Assembly: GCA_019550975.1 (NCBI GenBank)
Contig: SDWH01000007.1
Span: 92,457 to 156,456, forward strand
DNA from: Bacteroidales bacterium SW299
GTDB taxonomy: Bacteria > Bacteroidota > Bacteroidia > Bacteroidales > Bacteroidaceae
Direction: 5' to 3'
Length of the DNA: 64,000 nt
In this document: positions 18,435 through 25,437 of the stretch, piece after piece
Layout: every line of letters begins with the position of its first letter
Position numbering within the stretch: the stretch's first letter is position 1
Position numbers and translations under genes: made by a program
Notes under the pieces: generated by a model
What the model was told of the DNA's origin: nothing
Database searches by the model: none
What the model saw: the letters and a program-made list of their open reading frames with translations, nothing else

Positions 18435-20069
18435 GTGTCAGATGCAACGGCAATAATTGTTTATTTTTGCAGGCGGCATGTGCTGCCGCTCCTTCTGCTT
18501 CCCCTGCTGCTGTCGGGGTGCGTGGACGAGTTCCCGGTGACGACGGAAGTTCCTTATGGCGGCGACGGCAAGGGTCTTTCCGTGGAGGAGGCGAAGACGT
18601 TCTTTGAAAGCTATGTGTCCGGAAAGGCTTCCCGTTCGGCTGGACCGGATGAGCATGACAACGGGTTCTATATCCGCCGTCTGATGCTTCCGGTAGGCGA
18701 GTTTGTTCCGGGCTGGGAGGAGGGGCTTTCCACGGATGCCCCGTCCCTTTACAGCGTGGACGTTCCTGTACAGTCGGATTTCAGCTTCCGTGTGCTGCGT
18801 GTGGACAAGGGCAGCGGGAAGGTTTATCAGACGAAGTGCTGGCACAAGCTGGTGGTCGTGAAGGATCCGGAGAGCGGCAATATGGGGTGCTTCATCGCCT
18901 TCTTCATTCCCGACAGGGCGTATGCGCTTTCCCACGGCGGCGACATCGGCCGTGTTTTGACGAACGGTGAGGAGATGGGCGACTATTCCGGGGTGAAGAT
19001 CTATACGGCTCTGGATGGCCGCCGTGTGCGCGTGAACCGTTACGAGAACGGCAAGAAGGTCGAGGGCATCTACATTGACGGTGCTTCAGACAGGGAGGAC
19101 TATATCTTCCGTATGCTCCATTCGGAGAAGATACTCGGCAGGGTGTGGCTCCAGCGTTCGCGTCCGAGGACGCCCGTGAGCCGCGGCGAGGACGACTGGG
19201 TTGATGACTTCTGGGACGACTGGTGGTACGGCACGTTCGATGATGACTCGTGGTCTGATGACAGCTGGTCTGACGACAGCAACAATGACAGTGATAATCC
19301 TCTTGATACGAACAATGACAATTTTGTTCAGGTTGGTAATGACGGTTGGGACTATGATGTCTATTACAATTCGGACGATGACACCTATTATATCGACATA
19401 GACGGCGACGGCTTTGTTGATTCGGCCTATGTCAATGACGGTTATGGCGAATCTGATTCCGGTGACGACTGGAGTTCGGGCGATGAAACCACGACTCCGC
19501 CGGACCCTGACCCTCTTCCTGATCCGGGAGATGCTCCGACTGATTCCGGTGAGGGAGGAGGTGGAGGAAGCAATAGCGGAGAAACGAATAATAATCCTCC
19601 GGAAGAAGCCTCTTCCAAGAAAACTCCTGAAGAGATAAAGAGCGCAGTAAAGCAGGCTGTGAAGGATGTGATTGCTAAAAGAGGGCTCCATGTGAAAAGT
19701 TGCAATATGGGGGTTCAGAATGTTCTCAACATATTGTATGGAAATACCGAATTAAATGATAAAAACGCCAATGATATAGTTAGATATTGGCAGAGTCATC
19801 CAAATAGTTGGGAGAAAATTTCTATGAGCCAGGCTCAGAGTTTAGCTAATCAAGGTTACCTTGTAGTTGCCGGATGGATTAATACTACAGGTGGTAGTGG
19901 TCATGTTGTGGTTATTGTACCAGGTGAAGAGCAATATAGTGGTATATGGCAATGCAAGGTACCTAATAGTATGGATACAGGAGAGAATATGAGAACTTCT
20001 TCTCAAAAATTAAGTTATAGCTTTAGGTCGTGGATGAAAGATGGAATTGAATTTTTTAAATACAAATAA
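18435..20069 (+). CDS. Cassette B: surface-type lipoprotein with C-terminal papain-like (Cys-His) domain (putative toxin)
   Basis: 544 residues. Signal peptide with RRH before a leucine-rich core and lipobox LLSGC, then VDEF as in a surface-export signal. The N-terminal region (to about residue 250) and the Asp/Trp-rich linker are nearly identical to cassette E. A loop DIDGDGFVDSAY (D-x-D-G-D-G-x-x-D) resembles a calcium-binding site. After a PDPDPLPDPGD spacer the C-terminal 145 residues differ completely from E: Cys423 in HVKSCNMGVQ and His490 in GGSGHVVVIVPG, the order and spacing of NlpC/P60- or Tae-like amidases. A cell-wall-cutting effector is therefore likely but not proven. The partner gene starts 3 bases later. 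Confidence 0.68.
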   Translation: MSDATAIIVYFCRRHVLPLLLLPLLLSGCVDEFPVTTEVPYGGDGKGLSVEEAKTFFESYVSGKASRSAGPDEHDNGFYIRRLMLPVGEFVPGWEEGLSTDAPSLYSVDVPVQSDFSFRVLRVDKGSGKVYQTKCWHKLVVVKDPESGNMGCFIAFFIPDRAYALSHGGDIGRVLTNGEEMGDYSGVKIYTALDGRRVRVNRYENGKKVEGIYIDGASDREDYIFRMLHSEKILGRVWLQRSRPRTPVSRGEDDWVDDFWDDWWYGTFDDDSWSDDSWSDDSNNDSDNPLDTNNDNFVQVGNDGWDYDVYYNSDDDTYYIDIDGDGFVDSAYVNDGYGESDSGDDWSSGDETTTPPDPDPLPDPGDAPTDSGEGGGGGSNSGETNNNPPEEASSKKTPEEIKSAVKQAVKDVIAKRGLHVKSCNMGVQNVLNILYGNTELNDKNANDIVRYWQSHPNSWEKISMSQAQSLANQGYLVVAGWINTTGGSGHVVVIVPGEEQYSGIWQCKVPNSMDTGENMRTSSQKLSYSFRSWMKDGIEFFKYK

Positions 20070-20071
20070 TT

Positions 20072-20746
20072 ATGAAAAGATTAGTTGTCTTATTTTTTAT
20101 ACTATGTTCATTTGAGCTTTATGCTAAGGCTCAGACAATGGTTTTCACTTATGATGAAAAAGGTAATATCGTTTCCTGTTCTAAATTTATAGAACCGTTT
20201 GATCAGGGACTTGGATTGGACAAGTATACGAACTTGACTTATAGGAAAGCTTTTTCAGCGGATGTTTCTACTGTATCAGGAGCAATGTATAAGGTGGAAG
20301 GATTTCGTTTGGACGGATATGGATGGGAAGGAGAACCGGGAGACTACCATTTGATAAGAATAGAGAAAGATGGGAATGAGATTTTTGAGCAAATATGTAT
20401 TCTTGGATGGATTTATTTTCCGGACGATTTACCTTCCTCCAATGTGGCGGATAGACGATTTTTTGTTTATCCTTTAAAAGATAATTCTTTAGCCTTGTTT
20501 TTTTGTGGGACAATCATGTCAAGTCAATCGCCCCAGTTGACTATTGTGTGTGTGCAAGAAAATAAAGGGACATTGGTTTTTAACAAGCCTTCCTATGTAA
20601 ATAAGATAGAGAAAGACGGCGATGAAATAAACTTTATATTGCAGTCAAATACCTTGGAGTATTTGGATATAAATAGCAGTGAGCCGATAAATCCGCCGGA
20701 ACTGCATACGCTGACGTTGAAGGATGGTATGATCTATTACAAGTGA
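20072..20746 (+). CDS. Secreted partner of cassette B (putative immunity protein)
   Basis: 224 residues with a signal peptide ending at YAKAQ. The mature part is beta-rich (FRLDGYGWEGEPGDYHLIRI, then a C-terminal HTLTLKDG) and is not related to the 140-residue partners of A, C, D and E. This fits the different enzyme domain of cassette B. It starts 3 bases after the cassette B stop, so the two are co-translated. No known family recognised; predicted periplasmic. Confidence 0.55.
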   Translation: MKRLVVLFFILCSFELYAKAQTMVFTYDEKGNIVSCSKFIEPFDQGLGLDKYTNLTYRKAFSADVSTVSGAMYKVEGFRLDGYGWEGEPGDYHLIRIEKDGNEIFEQICILGWIYFPDDLPSSNVADRRFFVYPLKDNSLALFFCGTIMSSQSPQLTIVCVQENKGTLVFNKPSYVNKIEKDGDEINFILQSNTLEYLDINSSEPINPPELHTLTLKDGMIYYK

Positions 20747-20794
20747 CAATGTCCAAGAAAGTAAATGCTTTTAATCTCATTATGATTCGGAGCA

Positions 20795-20802
20795 TACTTT
20801 TG
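20795..20802 (+). promoter_or_regulatory. Candidate -7 promoter box before the unpaired secreted gene
   Basis: Reads TACTTTTG, an exact TAnnTTTG match, 15 bases before the ATG at 20817. It would let this gene be expressed independently of the cassettes. Confidence 0.45.
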
Positions 20803-20816
20803 GTGATTCCAGTGGC

Positions 20817-21524
20817 ATGATGAAACACATACAATACTCAAAAATGAACATACAAACGAAGATGATTAGATTTTATTTTATGCTGTTTGCTTTTGCAATC
20901 AGCTGTGTAGGTGTTAATGCCCAGTCTTCAATGAAAGAAGCTGTGGACATGACGGAAGTGTTTGACTTGCCCTATAAGCGGACAAAATTGGGAGGTACAG
21001 GTTTCGGGTGTATGATAGACAATAGCAGAAATGTAGTTCCTAATAAATTGTACACAAATGTGCAGTGTACAGAGTATATGCTTGCGGATGATTATGACAC
21101 GATGCCGACTACTTATGCCAAGTTCAGGCTTCCTGATGCCGGCCATACTTTGGTGGCCTTAGAATTGGGTGGAAATATTGATAATCTGACTGATGAACTG
21201 ATTCTGGTTGACAAGAACTACAACGTGACGGACGCTCTGGTAGCGAAAGTATATGCCTTTCCCGGTACGATTGTAAAACAGTATTATATCAATGAGGATG
21301 GAAGTATAGTGGTAATCACACTGAAGCCTGTATCTTCGGCTTCCTTGTCCATGCTGGAATTTACGCAGTTTACGGGGCAGCGTGTAGACGAAACTTATAA
21401 AGTGGTGAACGGCAAGTTTGCACTTGTTTCCACGCGCAAGTATAAGGAGAAGGTTTATACTTATTCGCAATTGTCTTCAAAAACTTACAATTTATGGGAC
21501 GGTAACGAGCAGCCTGTAGATTGA
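20817..21524 (+). CDS. Unpaired secreted protein in the array (candidate orphan immunity protein)
   Basis: 235 residues; the ATG at 20817 gives a long n-region and the true start may be the ATG at 20844 or 20862 (MIRFYFMLFAFAISC). The signal peptide ends at VNAQ. The mature 200 residues are beta-rich with no recognised domain. It has the position, size class and signal peptide of a partner gene but no enzyme gene immediately before it, and it is followed within about 20 bases by a ligase remnant, as partner genes are. Best reading: the surviving immunity gene of a lost cassette. An unrelated secreted protein is possible. Confidence 0.5.
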   Translation: MMKHIQYSKMNIQTKMIRFYFMLFAFAISCVGVNAQSSMKEAVDMTEVFDLPYKRTKLGGTGFGCMIDNSRNVVPNKLYTNVQCTEYMLADDYDTMPTTYAKFRLPDAGHTLVALELGGNIDNLTDELILVDKNYNVTDALVAKVYAFPGTIVKQYYINEDGSIVVITLKPVSSASLSMLEFTQFTGQRVDETYKVVNGKFALVSTRKYKEKVYTYSQLSSKTYNLWDGNEQPVD

Positions 21525-21544
21525 TTGTGGGAAAATATAGAACA

Positions 21545-21592
21545 GATGATTGTTTTGTGGAGCGGTGAAATGCCGCTCCTTCTGCTTCACCT
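21545..21592 (+). pseudogene. Ligase-gene remnant 2 fused to a cassette fragment
   Basis: Starts GATGATTGTTTTG and matches the 5' end of the ligase gene (from 27674) through the hairpin at 21559-21579. It then reads CTCCTTCTGCTTC, the form found in the B/E signal peptide, and runs at once into cassette A-type coding sequence (CTGCCGAACAGGTGAACG). A recombination joint is therefore visible to within a few bases. Confidence 0.75.
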
Positions 21593-21601
21593 GCCGAACA
21601 G

Positions 21602-22798
21602 GTGAACGTGTACCAGAAGCTGGTAATCGTGAAGGACGTGAAGTCGGAGCGTATGTCGCAGTATATCCTGACGCTCATCCCCTCGAAGGCGTATGACGCA
21701 CGCTACGGCAGTTCCGTCTGCGGCCGCTTCATCATCCGTTCGGACAAGGGCGGCTTCAGCGGCGTCGCCGTCTATTCGTGCGTTTACTCTGCCTATACGG
21801 CCCGTGTGGACACCTATAAGGACGGCGTGAAGCGGGAGGGCGTGTTTCTTCTGAATCATACGGACAGGAGCGTGTCGGATACAAAAGCGGATTATGCGCG
21901 TTCGCTCGTTTCCTCCCTGCAGATATTGAGGGGCAGGCGTCCTTTGAGCCGCGGGGAATATGACGGTGACTATTATGTGGACTACACTTATGATGACACT
22001 TACGATGAGATATATGACGGCGGCTGGTTTGATGAGATCGTCGTTACTCCCGACCCTATATGGGACGGTGTGGGTGCAGACGGTATGACGAATGATGAAT
22101 GGATGAGCAGCACGACTCCTGACAGCACTGTTGACCCTTCTCCTGAAGATGGCACATCGAATGAGACGGATGACGTTACTACTTCTGATAACGGAGGAAA
22201 TCAGGAGCAGTCTGGAGAACCTGACGTGCAGTTTTCAGGGTTTAATGCGAGTGAACTTCAGAAAGTAAAAAGTGCGATAACATCTTTGCAGCAGCGTTTC
22301 CCAAATTTGAATCTTAATGGATTGAGAATCCAAAAAGGTAAATGGAATGGGAATGGAGGGATTAGTAAAGATGGAACTATTTTGCTTAAAAATGGATACT
22401 TCAATTTACCTCTTGCTCTTGACAGAACTTGTGTATTGTGGCATGAAATATATCATTTGCAAAATGGTCATAACGCAGGTGGTGAATCACATTCAATACC
22501 CAGATATGACCCTAAGGTAGTCCCTGAGGAGATAGAATTAAGGATAAAAAATGAAGTAAAAGATGATTTCAACATAACAGATGACAACAGTAAAGAACTT
22601 GAATTATATTATCGAGATAGAATTGCAGTCATAAGTGTGATATCTTCTGAATATTATGAGAATGAACTAGAAACTTATGAAAAAGAAAAAGAATTATTTC
22701 CAGATGGTTCTATTTCGGAAGACTATAAAAACAATAGAGACTATAATGTGTGGATGTATGAACAAAAGCTTATAGCTGCTCGTAATAATAATTATTAA
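21602..22798 (+). CDS. Cassette C: 5'-truncated lipoprotein-enzyme gene, HExxH domain intact (silent cassette)
   Basis: 398 codons from a GTG. It corresponds to cassette A from its residue 121 on: signal peptide, lipobox and the first 120 residues are missing and a ligase scar takes their place, so the product could not be exported as a lipoprotein. The A-type conserved part and Tyr/Asp linker are nearly identical to A. The C-terminal enzyme domain is a diverged relative of A's (both share LQQRFPNLNLNGL), with HEIYH at residues 281-285, His290, and NELE about 70 residues later. Its partner gene follows 12 bases on. It resembles the promoterless orphan toxin ends of CDI and Rhs loci. Confidence 0.65.
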   Translation: MNVYQKLVIVKDVKSERMSQYILTLIPSKAYDARYGSSVCGRFIIRSDKGGFSGVAVYSCVYSAYTARVDTYKDGVKREGVFLLNHTDRSVSDTKADYARSLVSSLQILRGRRPLSRGEYDGDYYVDYTYDDTYDEIYDGGWFDEIVVTPDPIWDGVGADGMTNDEWMSSTTPDSTVDPSPEDGTSNETDDVTTSDNGGNQEQSGEPDVQFSGFNASELQKVKSAITSLQQRFPNLNLNGLRIQKGKWNGNGGISKDGTILLKNGYFNLPLALDRTCVLWHEIYHLQNGHNAGGESHSIPRYDPKVVPEEIELRIKNEVKDDFNITDDNSKELELYYRDRIAVISVISSEYYENELETYEKEKELFPDGSISEDYKNNRDYNVWMYEQKLIAARNNNY

Positions 22799-22810
22799 AG
22801 TGAATTAACA

Positions 22811-23230
22811 ATGGGAACTTATATAAAATATTTGATTTTTTTCGCTCTTTTGTGTTCGTGTGTAAATCTCAAAGGACAAGACGTGAATTTTAGTGTTGTA
22901 CTGAATGGGAATATTGTAAATTATACAGTTCAGAACAATACATCAAAAGATATGTATATAATTCAACATCGGGAGCCAACTATGGAGAATGGTTCTCATT
23001 GTCTTATTACTTATAAGGATAAAGATGGAAATGTGAATTATGAGATGTTACCTGTGATAAATAAATTAGCTGTTTTGATAAAGCCCAAAGAGTGTTACAA
23101 TTATGATATTGATATTTCTTCATATAAGAAACAGGGAATTATTAGAGTTTATTGTAAGTTAGCCGTAATAGTTAAAGAGGAGAATGATAAACCTTATATA
23201 AAGAAGTATGATAAATATATAACTTTCTAA
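22811..23230 (+). CDS. Small secreted partner of cassette C (putative immunity/inhibitor)
   Basis: 139 residues; signal peptide ending about NLKGQ, then QDVNFSVVLNGNIVNYTV, alignable with QDVDFSLTREGNKVIYKV of the cassette A partner. GSHCLITYKDKDGNVNYEML also matches the A partner. As the A and C enzyme domains are each other's closest relatives, enzyme and partner diverged together. Predicted periplasmic beta-sandwich-like protein. It is complete even though its enzyme gene lacks a start region. Confidence 0.58.
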   Translation: MGTYIKYLIFFALLCSCVNLKGQDVNFSVVLNGNIVNYTVQNNTSKDMYIIQHREPTMENGSHCLITYKDKDGNVNYEMLPVINKLAVLIKPKECYNYDIDISSYKKQGIIRVYCKLAVIVKEENDKPYIKKYDKYITF

Positions 23231-23265
23231 ATCATGTTAGGTTTCCTGCTTCAAGATTTTTACCG

Positions 23266-23463
23266 TTGATGGATTATGATTCGCAAAATAGAAGGTGGGT
23301 TCCGTTGAAAGAATTGCCGGCCGGGCAACAGTTCATACAGGTATATAATTTGACTCAGGCACTTGCGTGGAATGCAAGAAAAGCCCAGGTCTCTTTGGCG
23401 GTAGCTTATAGGAAGGACAATCGTTTTGAATCGGAACATTTGCATAAGGAATTTGTTTTTTAG
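23266..23463 (+). pseudogene. Remnant of a secreted partner gene (C-terminal part only)
   Basis: A 65-codon frame from a TTG with no signal peptide. It aligns with the last 65 residues of the cassette E partner: YD-x2-NR-x2-V-x-LK-x-LP near its start and EHL-x2-KEFVF at the end of both. So it is the 3' end of a lost partner gene of the same family, followed as usual by a ligase remnant. Expression is unlikely. Confidence 0.6.
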
Positions 23464-23483
23464 CTGTTTAGTTGGAAAATTAT

Positions 23484-23555
23484 TTTATTTTGCAGAGCGG
23501 CGCAATGCCGCTCCTGCTTCTTTGTCTGCTGGCATGTTTTCATCGGGTGTGTCAG
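23484..23555 (+). pseudogene. Ligase-gene remnant 3
   Basis: Matches the ligase 5' end from TTTTGC through CTGGCATGTTTTCATCGGG, with the hairpin at 23495-23513. It then breaks into about 23 bases of unmatched scar before cassette D. Confidence 0.75.
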
Positions 23556-23578
23556 GGCTCAGAAGTCTGATTTTGTGA

Positions 23579-24782
23579 GCAGAGGAAAGGCGCGGTACAG
23601 TGTCTGCCGAGCAGGTGAGCGTGTACCAGAATCTGATAATCGTGAAGGACGTGAAGTCGGAGCGTATGTCGCAGTATATCCTGACGCTCATTCCCTCGAA
23701 GGCGTATGACGCACGCTACGGCAGTTCCGTCTGCGACCGCTTCATCATCCGTTCGGACAAGGGCGGCTTCAGCGGTGTCGCCGTTTGTTCGTGTGTTTAC
23801 TCTGCATGCACGGCCCGTGTGGACACCTATAAGGACGGTGTGAAGCGGGAGGGCGTGTTTCTTCTGGACGGGACGGACAGGAGTGTGTCGGATGCAAAAG
23901 TGGATTGATTATGCGCGTTCGCTCGTTTCCTCCCTGCAGATATTGAGGGGCAGGCGTCCTTTGAGCCGCGGAGAGTATGACGGTGACTATTATGTGGACT
24001 ACACTTATGATGACACTTACGATGAGATATATGACGGCGGCTGGTTTGATGAGATTGTCGTTACTCCTGACCCTATATGGGACGGTGTGGGTGCAGACGG
24101 TCTTACGAATGACGAATGGATGAGCAGCACGACTCCTGACAGTACTGTTGACCCTTCTCCGGAAGATGGCACATCGAATGAGACGGATGACGTTGTTTCT
24201 CCAGATAATACGGAGGTGAATCAGAGTCCTCATAATTATAATGAGGCCGGTTTGTCTGATGTGTTACGGGCCGTTTCTCCAATATTGCAAGCCAAAGGGA
24301 TTGATGTGAGCCAGTACAAAATACGTTTGAATGAGGAAATGTGTTGGTCAAATGCGAGAACGCTTCCTGACAATACGATTGAAGTTTGTCAAGAGTTCTT
24401 TAAGTATTCATCCAATGACCAGGCTTCCATTATTTGGCATGAAATTTATCATGTAAATCATGAACATAATAAAGAAATGACTTCTTCAGGTGGACATATA
24501 TCTTTATCAATGCCTCCGGATGAAATTTGCCTAAGTTTTAAGACTTATCTGAATTGGTATTATAAAGATATTTCCGATGAGAAAGCTAGAGATGATTTTA
24601 TCGATTCACATTTAAAAGGAGACTTAGATGTCACCGATATTAGATCTTCTCAATGGTATCACAATGAGGTGGAAACTTATCAGGCTGAAAAAAATAATGG
24701 GATAGAGAAATCTGACTATTATGAAGGAATGGTTGACTTTCTGTTGTGGAAATATGGAGAATTAGAGAAATTGACAGATTAA
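23579..24782 (+). pseudogene. Cassette D: 5'-truncated and frameshifted lipoprotein-enzyme gene (silent cassette)
   Basis: A third copy of the A-type conserved region, beginning at the part of A near 16564 (GCGGAGGAAAGG) and lacking the signal peptide. At 23902 the sequence reads GTGGATTGATTATGCG where A and C have GCGGATTATGCG: a 4-base GATT duplication shifts the frame and creates a stop. The downstream frame (from about 23883) stays open to 24782 and holds the linker and an enzyme domain with HEIYH (codon 24438), a His five residues on, and NEVE in YHNEVETYQAEK. This domain is closest to that of cassette E. The partner gene 24799-25263 is intact. Confidence 0.7.
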
Positions 24783-24798
24783 AAATGAACAGAAAAAT

Positions 24799-25263
24799 AT
24801 GAGAACTATTTTAATTATAATATTTGTTTTGTTTCCGTTTGTGGCATTTTCACAAATAGAAACGCATTTGTCTTTTAACCGGACAGACCGGACGTTGGTT
24901 CTTGTTGTGAAAAATAGTACAGATAAATTGTTCCGCTTATGTCCTTATCCAAATCATGACCCTTATGTTAAATCTGGAGTCTCTTCTTTTGTGGTCTTGA
25001 AATATAAAGATGTGAGTGGAAAAGTGCTTTTTAGAAGATCGTTTTTCCTTTTTGAACAATTACCTATATCTGAATCTACAAAAGGCAAATTCCTTTTCAA
25101 GTACGGTGAAAATAAGTATGTTTACGACCTAAAGAAATTATATAAGGGTAATATAAATGATATTTATTCAGTTGATATCCATGTTCAGATAGAAGCTGTA
25201 TCTTTGAAGAATAAGAAAGATGTTTACAAGGAAGTGATAGACAAAACTTATCAATTCAAGTAG
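24799..25263 (+). CDS. Small secreted partner of cassette D (putative immunity/inhibitor)
   Basis: 154 residues with a signal peptide ending at VAFSQ. The mature domain follows the family pattern: RTLVLVVKNSTDKLFRL, then FVVLKYKDVSGKVLF, close to the cassette E partner (LTLVLTNKSDKELWV). It starts 16 bases after the stop of the broken enzyme gene. It remains intact although its enzyme gene is frameshifted, as expected if protection against other strains is still selected. That selection is inference. Confidence 0.57.
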   Translation: MRTILIIIFVLFPFVAFSQIETHLSFNRTDRTLVLVVKNSTDKLFRLCPYPNHDPYVKSGVSSFVVLKYKDVSGKVLFRRSFFLFEQLPISESTKGKFLFKYGENKYVYDLKKLYKGNINDIYSVDIHVQIEAVSLKNKKDVYKEVIDKTYQFK

Positions 25264-25301
25264 GGGGGATTGTCGCAATGAATAGCGGGCAATTTTTTAT
25301 C

Positions 25302-25373
25302 ATGCGGAGCGGCGCAATGCCGCTCCTGCTTCTCTGTCTGCTGATGTGTTTCCATCGGGATGTTCCGGTGGAC
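25302..25373 (+). pseudogene. Ligase-gene remnant 4
   Basis: About 72 bases matching the start of the ligase gene, with the hairpin at 25306-25326, ending at GGTGGAC where the sequence switches to a copy of the 3' end of the 15185-16237 gene. Confidence 0.8.
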
Positions 25374-25427
25374 GTGGCAGGGCTGGTGGAAATATGACTT
25401 TGAGCGGAGGATGAAACGGAAAGGACT
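25374..25427 (+). repeat. 54-bp exact copy of the 3' end of the upstream helical-protein gene
   Basis: Identical to 16177-16230. The equivalent place before cassette B (18422-18459) is a decayed version of the same sequence (AATATGACTTTG, then scattered matches). It shows that type-B cassettes normally lie directly behind the helical-protein gene. Confidence 0.9.
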
Positions 25428-25437
25428 GATTTAAAAT

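Noticed and set aside
18227..25373. The ligase-like fragments as working small genes
   Set aside because: They stop after at most 58 codons and match only the start of the 497-residue gene at 27672, so they are recombination scars.
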